The translations under genes were made by a program, and so were the position numbers. A stretch of 64,000 nt of DNA, taken from the NCBI RefSeq assembly GCF_001423525.1, contig NZ_LMOI01000012.1:438115-502114 (forward strand), in the 5' to 3' direction. The DNA is from Arthrobacter sp. Leaf137. GTDB taxonomy: Bacteria; Actinomycetota; Actinomycetes; Actinomycetales; Micrococcaceae. Each line of letters opens with the position of its first letter. Positions within the stretch are counted from its first letter, which is position 1. Below the pieces are notes generated by a model. The model made no database searches and was not told the DNA's origin. It saw only the letters and a program-made list of their open reading frames with translations. This document shows positions 47,556 to 58,076 of this stretch, piece after piece.

Positions 47556-48014
47556 CTACTGGGCCTGACCGGATCCGGCGGCCTGGTCCGGGTTGGCTGC
47601 TTCCCACGCGGCCTGTTCACGTTCGCGTTGCCCGGCCTCGCGGTCCAGCCTGATTCCGGTGCGGATGCCGTACCACCAGCAGATGGCAAACAGTGCGCCC
47701 ACCAGGAACATGGCAGGTTCGAAGATGCCGGTGAGGATCAGCACCACCTGCAGCACCCAGCCCAGTCCGATGCCCCAGGGCTTGCGGAGGACCGCGCAGG
47801 CCAGCACCATGACCACGCTCAGGGCAATCCCGACACCCAGGATAAGCGCCGGTGGAAACTCGCCGCGGCGCAGGCCGAACACTGCCAGGGTGGCAAAGAA
47901 CATGACGAACGCCTCCAGCAGGAGCACCGTCGAAGCGAACATGACCTTGGTGGAGCGCCGCTTCTTGGGCATGCCCGGGCGCCATTCGCGCTGGGCCTTG
48001 GTCAGCCTGGCCAT
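47556..48014 (-). CDS. DUF4233 membrane protein
   Basis: DUF4233 protein, 152 aa, with four predicted membrane helices between about 24 and 120 (for example FASTVLLLEAFVMFFATLAV and LGVGIALSVVMVLACAVL). A basic N-terminus and a charged tail flank them. Function unknown. The gene is conserved between folC and ndk in actinobacteria and starts 3 nt after folC, so it is co-translated. Confidence 0.9.
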   Translation of the reverse strand: MARLTKAQREWRPGMPKKRRSTKVMFASTVLLLEAFVMFFATLAVFGLRRGEFPPALILGVGIALSVVMVLACAVLRKPWGIGLGWVLQVVLILTGIFEPAMFLVGALFAICWWYGIRTGIRLDREAGQREREQAAWEAANPDQAAGSGQAQ

Positions 48015-48017
48015 GGG

Positions 48018-49376
48018 CTACGCCTCCGTCTTTCCGAGCAGGATGCGGGCCTCGGCCACGAGGGTGATGGAGCCGGTGACCAGCACGCCGCCGGAGAGGT
48101 CGTCGTTGGCTTCGGCCCGTTCCACCGCCCATTCCAGGGCGTCGTCGAGCTTTTCTTCGACATGGACGTTGTCCTCGCCAAAGCCGAGGTCAATGGCCAG
48201 CTCGGCCAGTTCGGCCGCCGGCACGGCGCGGGGTGAATTGGACTGCGTGAAGCAGTATTCCTCCGCCACGTCGCCCAGGGATTCCTTGAGTTCACGGAGG
48301 ATTTCCTCCGCGTCCTTCTCCTTAAGCACGCCCACCACCGGGACCAGCCGGGAGAAGGTAAAGGCCTCCTTCAGAGCCGCGGCCGACGCCTTGATGCCGT
48401 CCGGGTTGTGGGCTGCGTCCACGATGATGGTGGGCGCAGACCGCACCACTTCCAGCCTGCCGGGCGAGGTTGCGGCGGCGAAGCCTTCCTGCAGGACGTC
48501 GAAGGGCAGTTCCTTTTCGCCGCCGAAGAACGCTTCCAGGGCTGCCACGGCCACGGCTGCGTTCTGCGCCTGGTGGGCGCCATGGAGCGGTACCAGCAGG
48601 TCCGGGTAGCGCCCGGCGATGCCCTGGATGGTGACCATCTGGCCGCCCACGGCAACGGTGCGGGATTCGACGCCGAACTCCACGCCCTCGAAGCGGAACG
48701 GCACGCCAAGTTCCTTGGCTTTTTCCAGCAGGACCTGCGCGGCGTCCAGCGGCTGCGCGGCACTGACAAGGAAGCCGCCCGGCTTGATGATGCCGGCTTT
48801 TTCGTGCGCGATGTCCTCGGTGGTGTCCCCCAGCAGGTCCGTGTGGTCCAGCGAGATCGGGGTGATCACCGATACCTGTCCGTCGCCCACGTTGGTGGCG
48901 TCGGTGATGCCGCCCAGGCCCACTTCGATGATGGCCACGTTGACGGGCTGGTCGGCGAAAACGGCGAAGCCCAGGATGGTGAGGCATTCGAAGTACGTCA
49001 GGCGGGGCTGCCCGTCCGCCTCCAGCTCGGCATCCACGATCTGCAGGTAGGGACGGATCTCGTCCCAGATCCGAACAAACGTCTCGTCGGAGACCGGGTG
49101 CCCGTCAATGCTGATCCGTTCCGTGACCTTGGACAGGTGCGGGCTGGTGTAGCGCCCCGTGCTCAGGCCCTGGGCCCGCAGCACGGACTCGATCATGCGG
49201 GACGTGGACGTCTTGCCGTTGGTTCCGGTTACGTGGATGATCGGGAACGCCTTGTTGGGCTCGCCGAGCACGTCCATGGCGCGGAACAGCGGGGCGAGTC
49301 GGGGCTCCATCTTGTTTTCCGGCGCACGCCCCAGCAGTTCGGCGTAGACGCTTTCCACCGAAAATTCGTCAGTCAT
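48018..49376 (-). CDS. folC: Folylpolyglutamate synthase/dihydrofolate synthase
   Basis: FolC, 452 aa, adds glutamates to folates and may also join dihydropteroate to glutamate. The Mur-ligase-like ATP site is HVTGTNGKTSTSRMIES (about 47-63), the family segment TSPHLSKVTERISIDG comes next, and VIEVGLGGITDATNV and ISLDHTDLLG follow. It sits between ileS (3-nt gap) and DUF4233. Folate glutamylation links it to the MetE/MetF pathway also present in this window. Confidence 0.95.
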   Translation of the reverse strand: MTDEFSVESVYAELLGRAPENKMEPRLAPLFRAMDVLGEPNKAFPIIHVTGTNGKTSTSRMIESVLRAQGLSTGRYTSPHLSKVTERISIDGHPVSDETFVRIWDEIRPYLQIVDAELEADGQPRLTYFECLTILGFAVFADQPVNVAIIEVGLGGITDATNVGDGQVSVITPISLDHTDLLGDTTEDIAHEKAGIIKPGGFLVSAAQPLDAAQVLLEKAKELGVPFRFEGVEFGVESRTVAVGGQMVTIQGIAGRYPDLLVPLHGAHQAQNAAVAVAALEAFFGGEKELPFDVLQEGFAAATSPGRLEVVRSAPTIIVDAAHNPDGIKASAAALKEAFTFSRLVPVVGVLKEKDAEEILRELKESLGDVAEEYCFTQSNSPRAVPAAELAELAIDLGFGEDNVHVEEKLDDALEWAVERAEANDDLSGGVLVTGSITLVAEARILLGKTEA

Positions 49377-49379
49377 GCC

Positions 49380-52300
49380 TTAGGCCTCCACTTTTTCAAC
49401 GACGACGGCGGGCTCGGGCACATCTGCCGGTTCGGCCGTCAGGTCCACCGTCAGCGTTTCCCCCTTGACCAGTTCCGCATTTGCCTGCAGGGCGTCCACG
49501 ACGTTCTGCGCGGCAGTAACGGTGGTCCGGATGCGGTCGCTGACGTTGAGCCCGGCGTCCTTGCGGGCCTGCTGGATGGCGCGGACCATGTCGCGGGCCA
49601 GGCCTTCGGCTTCCAGCTCCGGTGTGACCTCGGTGTTCAGGACCACGAAGCCGCCGCCCGGGAGCACTGCCACAGCAGAAGACGCGGAGGCGGCAGCACC
49701 GCCGTCGGACTCTGCAACCACCGTCTCGAGGGTGTATTCCTGCGGCTCCAGTTGCAGGCCCCCTGCGGTGACGACGCCCGAGTCATCGACAGACCAGTCC
49801 CCGGACTTTGAGCCCTTGATGGCCAGCTGGACGTTCTTGCCAAGGCGCGGCCCTGCGGCGCGGGCGTTCACCACCAGCTTCTGCTGGATGCCGAACTCCT
49901 CCGGGGAGGCAGTCGCGGCGTCGAGGAGGCGGACGGAGCGGATGTTCAGTTCGTCCGCGACGACGGCGGCAAAGCCTTCCAGCGCGTCCGCACCGGGTGC
50001 CACCACGGTGAGTTCCTGCAGCGGCAGGCGGACACGCAGGTTGGCGGCTTTGCGGAGCGAGGATCCGGTGGAGCAGATCTGCTGCACCTTGTCCATGGCG
50101 TCAACGAGGTCCGGGTTGGCCGGGAAGAGGTCCGCGTCCGGCCAGTCGGCCAGGTGCACGGAACGGCCGCCGGTCAGGCCGCGCCAGATTTCCTCAGTGA
50201 CCAGGGGCAGCAGGGACGCTGAAGCACGGGATACGGTCTCCAGCGCGGTGTACAGGGCGTCGAAAGCATCCTGGTCCTCGTCGAAGAACCGCTGGCGGCT
50301 GCGGCGGACGTACCAGTTGGTGAGCATGTCCAGGTAGCTGCGCAGCGCGTCGCAGGCGCCGGAGATGTCGTAATCGTCCAGCCGGTCCGTCATGGTGCGG
50401 ACCAGGTCGCCGGTGTTGGCCAGCAGGTACTGGTCCATCGTGACGGCGTATCCGTCGTAGCGGAGCTTGGCCTCGTAGCCCCTGGCTGTACCGTCAACTA
50501 CGTTGGCTGCGTTGGTGTAGAGCGTGAAGAAGCTGTACACGTTCCACAGCGGCAGGATGACCTGGCGGACGCCGTCGCGGATGCCCTGCTCGGTGACGAT
50601 CAGGTTGCCGCCGCGCAGGATCGGGCTGGACATCAGGAACCAGCGCATGGCGTCGGAACCGTCACGGTCCAGCACTTCGGACACGTCCGGGTAGTTCCGG
50701 AGGCTCTTGGACATCTTCTGCCCGTCGGAGCCCAGCACGATGCCGTGGCTGATGACGTTCCGGAATGCCGGCCGGTCGAACAGCGCGGTGGACAGGATGT
50801 GCAGCATGTAGAACCAGCCGCGCGTCTGGCCGATGTACTCCACGATGAAGTCCGCGGGGTTGTGGGTGTCGAACCAGGCTTCGTTCTCGAACGGGTAGTG
50901 GACCTGGCCGTACGGCATGGAACCGGAATCGAACCAGACGTCCAGGACGTCCTCCACGCGCCGCATCACGGACTGTCCCTCTTCCGGGGTGCGGGGATCG
51001 TCCGGGTTGGGCCGGGTCAGTTCGTCGATGAAGGGGCGGTGAAGGTCCACCTGGCCGTCCTTGTTCAGGGGCAGGCGGCCGAAGTCCGCTTCAATCTCCG
51101 CGAGGGAGCCGTAAACGTCGGTGCGCGGGTACTCGGGGTCGCTGGACTGCCACACGGGGATGGGGCTGCCCCAGTACCGGTTGCGGCTGATGGACCAGTC
51201 GCGGGCATTTGCCAGCCATTTGCCGAACTGCCCGTCCTTGACGTTCCCCGGGATCCAGTTGATCTCCTGGTTCAGTTCGCACATGCGGTCCTTGAACTTG
51301 GTGACCTCCACGTACCACGAGGACACCGCACGGTAGATCAGCGGGTTGCGGCAGCGCCAGCAGTGCGGGTAGCTGTGCTCGTAGCTGGCCTGGCGGACCA
51401 GCCGGCCCTGGGCGCGGAGCACCTGGGTGATGGGCTTGTTGGCCTCGAAGACCTGCAGGCCGGCGATGTCGTGGAGGTCGCCGTGCTTGAACAGCGGCAG
51501 GAACTTGGCGCCTTCGTCGACGGAGAGCACCACCGGGATGCCCGCCTCTTCACAGACCTTCTGGTCGTCTTCACCGTAGGCGGGGGCCTGGTGGACGATG
51601 CCGGTGCCGTCCGTGGTGGTCACGTAGTCAGCCACGAGGAAGCGCCAGGCGTTCTCCATGCCGTATTTTTCGTCGTCGCTGAAGTCGTCCCAGAGGCGCT
51701 GGTACTGCAGCCCCTCAAGTTCGGTACCGGTGTGGGTGGACACCACTGCCGCTTCCGCATCTTCGAAACCGTCGTAGCCGAGGTCCTTGGCGTAGGCGGC
51801 GATGAGGTCGGCAGCAAGGAGGAAGGTGCCGGCCACAGGAGCATCGGCGGATGCGGCCTTGATGCCGTTGGGCCCGGCGGGCAGCACCGCGTACGTGATG
51901 GAAGGCCCGACGGCGAGCGCGGCGTTGGTGGGAAGCGTCCAGGGGGTGGTGGTCCAGGCGAGGGCCTGTACGCCTGCGAGCTGCCGGGAGAGTTCCGAAT
52001 CACCCGCGAGGATGGGGAACGTGACTGTGACGGTCTGGTCCTGGCGGTTCTTGTAGACGTCGTCGTCCATGCGCAGCTCATGGTTGGACAGCGGTGTCTC
52101 GTCCTTCCAGCAGTAGGGCAGGACGCGGTAGCCGTTATAGGTAAGGCCCTTCTCGTGCAGCTGCTTGAAGGCCCAGAGGACGGACTCCATGTACTCGACG
52201 TTGAGCGTCTTGTAGTCGTTGTCGAAGTCCACCCAGCGCGCCTGGCGGGTGACGTATGCGCGCCATTCGTCGGCGTACTTCATCACTGAAGCGCGGCAGG

Positions 52301-52730
52301 CGTCATTGAATTTGTCGATGCCCATGGCTTCGATCTGGGTTTTGTCGGTCATGCCCAGCTGCTTCATGGCTTCCAGCTCTGCCGGGAGGCCATGGGTGTC
52401 CCAGCCGAAGCGCCGCTCAACGCGCTTGCCGCGCTGGGTCTGGAACCGGCCCACCAGGTCCTTGGCGTAGCCGGTCAGCAAGTGGCCGTAGTGCGGGAGT
52501 CCGTTGGCGAAGGGCGGACCGTCGTAGAACACAAACTCGTTGCTGCCGGGCTCGCCGCCGGGCAGGTCGGCGCTGCGCTGGTCGATGCTGGCCTGGAAGG
52601 TACCGTCCCGGTCCCAGTACTTCAGGATGCGCTCTTCGATCTCCGGAAACTTCACGGAGGCGGATACGCCTGCGCGGCCGTCGGACGGGCCGCCGCTGGT
52701 GGAGGCTGAGGCCTTGGGATAATACGTCAT
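49380..52730 (-). CDS. ileS: Isoleucyl-tRNA synthetase
   Basis: IleRS, 1116 aa, class I synthetase with the HIGH-type motif (HYGH in [12 protein letters not shown] near residue 79) and KMSKS ([13 protein letters not shown] near 670). The CP1 editing domain lies between them, and a long C-terminal anticodon region typical of the longer IleRS type follows. ATG 52730 (MTYYPKAS) has AGGA 8 nt upstream. ATG 52739 is an alternative with poor spacing. A T-box leader precedes it. Confidence 0.96.
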   Translation of the reverse strand: MTYYPKASASTSGGPSDGRAGVSASVKFPEIEERILKYWDRDGTFQASIDQRSADLPGGEPGSNEFVFYDGPPFANGLPHYGHLLTGYAKDLVGRFQTQRGKRVERRFGWDTHGLPAELEAMKQLGMTDKTQIEAMGIDKFNDACRASVMKYADEWRAYVTRQARWVDFDNDYKTLNVEYMESVLWAFKQLHEKGLTYNGYRVLPYCWKDETPLSNHELRMDDDVYKNRQDQTVTVTFPILAGDSELSRQLAGVQALAWTTTPWTLPTNAALAVGPSITYAVLPAGPNGIKAASADAPVAGTFLLAADLIAAYAKDLGYDGFEDAEAAVVSTHTGTELEGLQYQRLWDDFSDDEKYGMENAWRFLVADYVTTTDGTGIVHQAPAYGEDDQKVCEEAGIPVVLSVDEGAKFLPLFKHGDLHDIAGLQVFEANKPITQVLRAQGRLVRQASYEHSYPHCWRCRNPLIYRAVSSWYVEVTKFKDRMCELNQEINWIPGNVKDGQFGKWLANARDWSISRNRYWGSPIPVWQSSDPEYPRTDVYGSLAEIEADFGRLPLNKDGQVDLHRPFIDELTRPNPDDPRTPEEGQSVMRRVEDVLDVWFDSGSMPYGQVHYPFENEAWFDTHNPADFIVEYIGQTRGWFYMLHILSTALFDRPAFRNVISHGIVLGSDGQKMSKSLRNYPDVSEVLDRDGSDAMRWFLMSSPILRGGNLIVTEQGIRDGVRQVILPLWNVYSFFTLYTNAANVVDGTARGYEAKLRYDGYAVTMDQYLLANTGDLVRTMTDRLDDYDISGACDALRSYLDMLTNWYVRRSRQRFFDEDQDAFDALYTALETVSRASASLLPLVTEEIWRGLTGGRSVHLADWPDADLFPANPDLVDAMDKVQQICSTGSSLRKAANLRVRLPLQELTVVAPGADALEGFAAVVADELNIRSVRLLDAATASPEEFGIQQKLVVNARAAGPRLGKNVQLAIKGSKSGDWSVDDSGVVTAGGLQLEPQEYTLETVVAESDGGAAASASSAVAVLPGGGFVVLNTEVTPELEAEGLARDMVRAIQQARKDAGLNVSDRIRTTVTAAQNVVDALQANAELVKGETLTVDLTAEPADVPEPAVVVEKVEA

Positions 52731-52764
52731 TCTCGACATCCTGGGTTGAGCTGGGCGAACCGGC

Positions 52765-52998
52765 AGTTGCCGGACACTTTCCGGGATGCGAGGACGGCTT
52801 GCCGTGCGGTCCAAGGACTGCACGCTTACCGCGGTACCACCTCACTTACCGGTGCAGCGTGTTCCACAGGAACGGTGCTGCCCCGGCCTCTCATTACTGC
52901 TGTAACGGGCTTACCCGTCCGGTTCTACTGGCACGCGCCGCGGACGGCAGGTGGTGCGTTCTTCCGGAAGCTCACCGGTGATTGCCGGGTCATAGCCT
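52765..52998 (-). promoter_or_regulatory. T-box riboswitch of ileS
   Basis: The T-box sequence GGTGGTACCGCGG is at about 52829-52841 on the minus strand. Upstream is a stem whose loop holds ATC (52982-52980), a fitting isoleucine specifier. A -10 hexamer TAGACT at 53005-53010 would start the leader near 52998. No T-run terminator lies before the ATG, so control is probably at translation, as in other actinobacterial ileS leaders. Confidence 0.88.
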
Positions 52999-53096
52999 TT
53001 GACGAGTCTACTATCGGGTCCCCCTGCATTTCCATTCCCCGGGTCCGGCCCGTGGCGGCGCACCGGTCAGCCGCGGGTTCGGGCGGCTGAAGTGCC

Positions 53097-53102
53097 TAGA
53101 CT
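53097..53102 (+). promoter_or_regulatory. -10 hexamer for the EEP hydrolase gene
   Basis: TAGACT lies 7 nt before ATG 53110, consistent with a leaderless transcript. Confidence 0.45.
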
Positions 53103-53109
53103 CACTCTC

Positions 53110-54153
53110 ATGACTGCTTCCGGCCGGCGGGTCCGCTCGCGCCTCCCCACCGTGTGCACGTGGTTGTCGCTCCTGGCCGCAGTGCCGGTGCTGGTGATAT
53201 CCGTTTTCCGGGCTGTCGGCGCGGAATGGCCGGTCCTGGTGGTCCAGTTGCTGGCCTTCACGCCGTGGCTGGCGGTCCCTGCGGGCGTGGCCCTGGTCCT
53301 GTCATTGTTCGGGGGCCGGAGGTGGCTGCAACTGGTGACGGCAGCACTCCTGGCGTGCCAGCTCTTCTGGCTCTTTCCCCTGGACGTTGCCCGCCCCTCC
53401 CCCGCCGCTGCCGCAGCGCCGGCGGCGTCGCCTGCGGAGCAGCAGCCGCCGGCCACGGTGGAGCTGAACGTGATGAGCATCAATTCACAGTTTGGCCGGG
53501 CTGACGCCGCCACCATTGTCCGGCTGGTGCGGGAGAAGAAGGTGGCGCTCCTCGCCATCCAGGAACACTCACAGGGCTTGCAGGAACGCCTGGCCGCTGA
53601 AGGCCTCGATGCGCTGCTGCCCCACCGGATCAGCCAGCCCACGGACGACGGCGCAGGCAGCGCCGTGTACTCCAGCCATCCGCTGGAGCCGGTGGGTGTG
53701 CTGCCGGACACCCCGTTCCTGATGCCGACGGTCAGGCTCACGGCCACCGGAAGCGCGGCTGGTGCCAGTGCCGTTCTTGAACTGACCAACGTCCACACCC
53801 TGCCCCCGGTGGACACCCGGGTGGGGCAATGGCGGAGCGACCTCAGGGCCTTGTCCCGGTTGGCGGATCGGCCCGGCCACAGGCTGTTGATGGGTGATTT
53901 CAACGCCACCTACGACCATGCGGAGTTCCGGAGCCTCCTCCGGGCCGGGGAGGAGGGCCTGGTGGACGTGGCTGCTGCCTCCGGTTCCAGGCTCCTGCCT
54001 ACGTGGCCCATGGATGGCACGCGCCTGCCCGGCATCGCCATTGAACACATGGTGACAAGTCACGGGGTGGGAAGCAGTGGCTACCAGGTCCACGGGGTTC
54101 CGGGTACCGACCACGCGGCCATCCTCGCAACGGTCGCGGTTCCGGCCGCCTGA
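53110..54153 (+). CDS. Membrane-anchored endonuclease/exonuclease/phosphatase-family protein
   Basis: Protein of 347 aa with three N-terminal membrane helices (about 15-105) and an external EEP hydrolase domain (about 120-345). The family's metal and catalytic elements are visible: VMSINSQFG (Asn), LLAIQEHSQG (Glu), LMGDFNATYDH (Asp/Asn) and PGTDHAAILA (Asp-His). Substrates of such proteins range from DNA to phospholipids and cannot be assigned. ATG 53110 is chosen over an upstream frame to 52999 that runs into the T-box promoter. Confidence 0.85.
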   Translation: MTASGRRVRSRLPTVCTWLSLLAAVPVLVISVFRAVGAEWPVLVVQLLAFTPWLAVPAGVALVLSLFGGRRWLQLVTAALLACQLFWLFPLDVARPSPAAAAAPAASPAEQQPPATVELNVMSINSQFGRADAATIVRLVREKKVALLAIQEHSQGLQERLAAEGLDALLPHRISQPTDDGAGSAVYSSHPLEPVGVLPDTPFLMPTVRLTATGSAAGASAVLELTNVHTLPPVDTRVGQWRSDLRALSRLADRPGHRLLMGDFNATYDHAEFRSLLRAGEEGLVDVAAASGSRLLPTWPMDGTRLPGIAIEHMVTSHGVGSSGYQVHGVPGTDHAAILATVAVPAA

Positions 54154-54199
54154 AAATTCGACCGCAATGCCGGGGAGCGCCGCCGACCTTCCGGCGGGC

Positions 54200-54961
54200 T
54201 CAGCCTTTGCGGATCAGCTTGTGGTTGGCGGCCTGGGCCACGGGCCGGATGACTATTTCGTCCAAATTGACGTGGTGCGGGACGCTGACGGCGTACCGGA
54301 CGACGTCGGCCACGTCCGCCGCGGTCAGCGGCTTCTCCACGCCTTCGTAGACCTTGCCCGCAGCCTGTTCGCTGCCCAGGCGGTTGAGCGCGAATTCCTC
54401 GGTTTGCACCAGGCCCGGCGCCACTTCGATCACCCGGATGTTGTTTTCCACTTCCTCGAGCCGAAGCGCGTTGGTGAGGGCGTGCTGGGCAAACTTGGCC
54501 GCGTTGTAGCCGCCACCGCCTTCGTAGGCTGCAATCGCGGCCGTGGAGGTCAGGTTCAGCACCGTTCCCTCGCCGTTGGCACGGAGCATCGGCAGGAACG
54601 CACGGGTCAGTTTCATGGTGCCCAGCACGTTGACGCGGTACATCCACTCCCAGTCCGCAGTGCTGGCTTCCGCCACCCGGTCCGCTCCGCGGGCGCCGCC
54701 GGCAATGTTGATGAGCGTATCGATGCCCCCGGCAGCGGTGACCTTTTCCACCAGCCGGGACACGTCGTCGTCCTCGGCAATGTCAGCAGGAACGGCGACG
54801 GCGCCGGTCTCCGCTGCCAGTGACGCGAGGCGGTCTTCGCGGCGGGCTACGGCGAACACCGTCCAGCCTTCCGCGCGCAGTGTGCGCACCGTCGCTTCAC
54901 CAATACCGGTGCTTGCACCGGTCACCAGGGCTGCCTTGCTGTGCTGCAAATCGTCAGTCAT
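54200..54961 (-). CDS. Short-chain dehydrogenase/reductase
   Basis: Classical SDR of 253 aa. The cofactor motif is VTGASTGIGEA (about 14-24), NIAGG is near 87 and the catalytic Ser is in LTSTAAIAAYEGG. The YxxxK pair is YNAAK near 151. Closest in plan to YdfG/serine 3-dehydrogenase-like clan members, but the substrate is unknown. ATG 54961 has TAGGGT exactly 6 nt upstream, so a leaderless transcript is likely. It converges with the EEP gene. Confidence 0.88.
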   Translation of the reverse strand: MTDDLQHSKAALVTGASTGIGEATVRTLRAEGWTVFAVARREDRLASLAAETGAVAVPADIAEDDDVSRLVEKVTAAGGIDTLINIAGGARGADRVAEASTADWEWMYRVNVLGTMKLTRAFLPMLRANGEGTVLNLTSTAAIAAYEGGGGYNAAKFAQHALTNALRLEEVENNIRVIEVAPGLVQTEEFALNRLGSEQAAGKVYEGVEKPLTAADVADVVRYAVSVPHHVNLDEIVIRPVAQAANHKLIRKG

Positions 54962-54967
54962 GGCACC

Positions 54968-54973
54968 ACCCTA
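54968..54973 (-). promoter_or_regulatory. -10 hexamer for the leaderless SDR gene
   Basis: TAGGGT on the minus strand, then GGTGCC and ATG 54961. Confidence 0.5.
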
Positions 54974-55111
54974 ACTGGAGGTTCCGGCATCAGGCGGACC
55001 ACGCGTTACACAGCGTCAAGCGGGCGCCCCCTCGGGCCGGATCTACGGCAGGATGCTGCCCGCGCCACAAGCGTTTCTCCGGGATTGAACGGAACATGAA
55101 AGAATTGCCCA

Positions 55112-57730
55112 ATGGCTGAAGACATACAGGGTACAGACACGCCCACCACCGCCCCCATCAACGTTCCTGACAAGCCGGCACTGGAAGGCCTCGAGGCCAC
55201 CCTGACCCGGCGTTGGCTGGATGAAGGAACCTACAGGTTCAACCCGGACACCACCCGGGAGCAGGTCTACTCGATCGACACTCCCCCGCCGACGGCGTCG
55301 GGCTCGCTGCACGTGGGCCACATGTTCTCCTTCACGCAGACCGACGTCCAGGCGCGGTACATGCGGATGACGGGCAAGAACGTCTTCTACCCCATGGGCT
55401 GGGACGACAACGGCCTGCCCACCGAACGACGGGTGCAAAACTACTACGGTGTGCGCTGCGATCCCGCCATCCCGTACAACGCCGACTACCGGCCGCCGGC
55501 ACAACCTGCCAAGAACCAGCGCGACTTCGACGTCGTGTCGCGCCAGAACTTCATCGAACTGTGCGAGGAACTCGCCGTCGAGGACGAGAAGGTCTTCGAA
55601 AACCTGTTCCAGACCCTCGGCCTGTCCGTCGACTGGAACCTGACCTACCGCACCATCGATGACACCTCCCGCGCCGTATCCCAGCGCGCGTTCCTGGCCA
55701 ACCTGGCCGCCGGTGACGCCTACATGGCGGAGGCACCCACCCTGTGGGACGTCACGTTCCGCACCGCCGTTGCCCAGGCCGAACTGGAGGACCGCGAGGT
55801 TCCCGGCGCCTACTACCGCTACCCCTTCTTCACCGAAGCCGGGGACAAGATCTTCATCGAGACCACCCGCCCGGAGCTCCTGGCCGCGTGTGCCGCGCTG
55901 GTGGCAAATCCCGACGACGAGCGGTACCAGCCGCTGTTCGGCAAGACCGTGCGGTCTCCCCTCTTCGACGTAGAGCTTGAGGTTAAGGCCCACCCGCTGG
56001 CCAAGGCCGACAAGGGCTCAGGCATCGCCATGGTGTGTACCTTCGGCGACCTCACCGACGTCACCTGGTGGCGTGAACTCCAGCTGCCCACCCGGGCCAT
56101 CATGGGCCGCGACGGCCGCATCATCGCCGAAACACCGGACTGGATCACCACGGAGGCCGGCAAAGAGGCCTACGCTGCGATCGCCGGCAAGACGGCGTTC
56201 TCCGCGAAGGAAGCAGTGGTTGAACTGCTCGGCGCTGCCGGCCTGCTGGACGGCGAACCGAAGAAGATCACCCATCCGGTGAACTTCTTCGAAAAAGGTG
56301 ACAAGCCGCTCGAGGTTGTGACCTCACGCCAGTGGTATATCCGCAACGGCGGCCGCGATGAAGAGCGCCGCGAACGCCTGATCGCCAGGGGCCAGGAGAT
56401 CAACTTCCACCCGGCCTTCATGCGCTCCCGCTACGAAAACTGGATTGCCGGCCTGAACGGTGACTGGCTGGTATCCCGGCAGCGTTTCTTCGGCGTACCC
56501 ATCCCCGTCTGGTACCCGCTGGACGCCCAGGGCAACCCGGACTACGACAACCCCGTCCTTCCCTCCGATGACATGCTGCCGGTGGACCCCGCGGCGGATG
56601 CAGCCCCGGGGTTCGACGAATCCCTTCGCGACCAGCCCAACGGCTTCACCGGCGACGCGGACGTCCTGGACACCTGGGCCACGTCCTCGCTGACCCCGCA
56701 GATCGTTGGCGGCTGGAGCCGGGACGAGACCCTGTTCGACAAGGTCTTCCCCTTCGACCTCCGCCCGCAGGGCCACGACATCATCCGCACCTGGCTGTTC
56801 TCCTCCGCGGTCCGTGCCGATGCACTGCAGAAAACCGCACCATGGAAGCACGCGGCCATCTCCGGCTGGATCCTGGACCCGGACCGCAAGAAGATGTCCA
56901 AATCCAAGGGCAACGTGGTGGTACCCACGGATGTCCTCAACGAGTACGGCTCGGACGCCGTCCGCTACTGGGCGGCCTCGGCCCGCCTGGGCGCCGACAC
57001 CGCCTACGAGATCGCCCAGATGAAGATCGGCCGCCGCCTGGCCATCAAACTCCTGAATGCCTCCAAGTTCGTGCTGAACCTCGGTGCCACGGAAAACTCT
57101 GTGGTGTCCGGCGATCTCTCGGTGCTGACCAACAAGCTGGACCGTGCCCTGCTGGCCCAGCTGTCCGACGTCGTTGCCCAGGCCACGAAGGCCTTCGATA
57201 ACTACGACTACGCCCGGGCCCTGCAGCTGACCGAGACGTTCTTCTGGCAGTTCACGGACGATTACGTGGAGCTCATCAAGGACCGTGCCTACGGTGCGGC
57301 CGGCGAAGCGGAGCAGGCATCGGTGCTGGCGGCCCTGGCCACCACGCTGGATACGCTGCTGCGCCTGTTCGCGCCGTTCCTGCCGTTTGCCACCGAGGAA
57401 GTCTGGGGCTGGTGGCGCACGGGCTCGGTACACCGCGCCGCGTGGCCGGCCGGCGTCGAGGTGGACGGCGACACCACCATGCTGGCCACTGTCGGTAGTG
57501 CGCTCAGTGGTGTCCGCAAGGCAAAGTCCGAGGCAAAGGTGAAGCAGCGGACAGAGGTCCTCTCCGCGACCATCAGCGCTTCGGAGGCTTTCACCAACCA
57601 GCTGAAGGCCGGCCTTTCCGATCTCAAGGCGGCCTCCAACGCCCGGGAGATCACCCTGGTGGTGGGCGAAGGGGAACTGACCGTGAGCGACGTGACCCTG
57701 GCTGCGCCCGAGGAGACAGCGGCCGTCTAG
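55112..57730 (+). CDS. valS: Valyl-tRNA synthetase
   Basis: ValRS, 872 aa, class I synthetase. The HIGH motif is HVGH in TASGSLHVGHMFSFTQTD (near 68) and KMSKS is in KKMSKSKGNVVVPTDV (near 594). An editing domain lies between them and a C-terminal coiled-coil arm is reduced to about the last 80 residues. The residue GWDDNGLPTERRVQNYYGV identifies the ValRS type found in many actinobacteria. ATG 55112 has no clear ribosome site. No T-box is visible, in contrast to ileS. Confidence 0.96.
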   Translation: MAEDIQGTDTPTTAPINVPDKPALEGLEATLTRRWLDEGTYRFNPDTTREQVYSIDTPPPTASGSLHVGHMFSFTQTDVQARYMRMTGKNVFYPMGWDDNGLPTERRVQNYYGVRCDPAIPYNADYRPPAQPAKNQRDFDVVSRQNFIELCEELAVEDEKVFENLFQTLGLSVDWNLTYRTIDDTSRAVSQRAFLANLAAGDAYMAEAPTLWDVTFRTAVAQAELEDREVPGAYYRYPFFTEAGDKIFIETTRPELLAACAALVANPDDERYQPLFGKTVRSPLFDVELEVKAHPLAKADKGSGIAMVCTFGDLTDVTWWRELQLPTRAIMGRDGRIIAETPDWITTEAGKEAYAAIAGKTAFSAKEAVVELLGAAGLLDGEPKKITHPVNFFEKGDKPLEVVTSRQWYIRNGGRDEERRERLIARGQEINFHPAFMRSRYENWIAGLNGDWLVSRQRFFGVPIPVWYPLDAQGNPDYDNPVLPSDDMLPVDPAADAAPGFDESLRDQPNGFTGDADVLDTWATSSLTPQIVGGWSRDETLFDKVFPFDLRPQGHDIIRTWLFSSAVRADALQKTAPWKHAAISGWILDPDRKKMSKSKGNVVVPTDVLNEYGSDAVRYWAASARLGADTAYEIAQMKIGRRLAIKLLNASKFVLNLGATENSVVSGDLSVLTNKLDRALLAQLSDVVAQATKAFDNYDYARALQLTETFFWQFTDDYVELIKDRAYGAAGEAEQASVLAALATTLDTLLRLFAPFLPFATEEVWGWWRTGSVHRAAWPAGVEVDGDTTMLATVGSALSGVRKAKSEAKVKQRTEVLSATISASEAFTNQLKAGLSDLKAASNAREITLVVGEGELTVSDVTLAAPEETAAV

Positions 57731-57761
57731 TCCGGCCCACGCCCTGTTTCAGGGCAAAGGG

Positions 57762-57798
57762 GAAGCCCCATCAGCGTTTTGCCGTTGGTGGGGCTTCG
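57762..57798 (+). terminator. Terminator of valS
   Basis: GAAGCCCCA pairs with TGGGGCTTC, with weak inner pairing, followed by GACTTTT. Confidence 0.7.
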
Positions 57799-57997
57799 AC
57801 TTTTCGGCCATCTCGTGACGAACTTGATGGTCTGGCAGGATCCGGGGATTTCCAGGTCTTCCTACCTCGTCACTGGTAGCTCGTATCCGGCTCCGCCAAA
57901 GGCTGCGTCGAATACATTTCACTGGATCTTTGGTTCCTGCGTCCCCCTTCTTTCGAAGTTGGTAAGAACTATTTTGATCCTGCGCGCAGGCAAGCAC

Positions 57998-58043
57998 AAG
58001 GGCCCCGGAAGAACTACATGGCAGTAGTTCTTCCGGGGCCCTT
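57998..58043 (-). terminator. Terminator of the Rv2466c-like gene
   Basis: A perfect 20-bp stem starting AAGGGCCCCGGAAGAACTAC, with a 6-nt loop. Confidence 0.75.
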
Positions 58044-58076
58044 TGAGGACTTCTGCGGCGGCGGCCGCGTACCGGC

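Larger units (their letters stand above)
57731..58076. other. Intergenic region between valS and the Rv2466c-like gene
   Basis: 346 nt without a credible gene. It contains the two terminators listed. Between them (57800-57995) I see no structure or conserved motif. Confidence 0.6.

Noticed and set aside
57779..58027. 82-codon frames between valS and the Rv2466c-like gene
   Set aside because: They run through both terminators and have no ribosome site or recognisable sequence.
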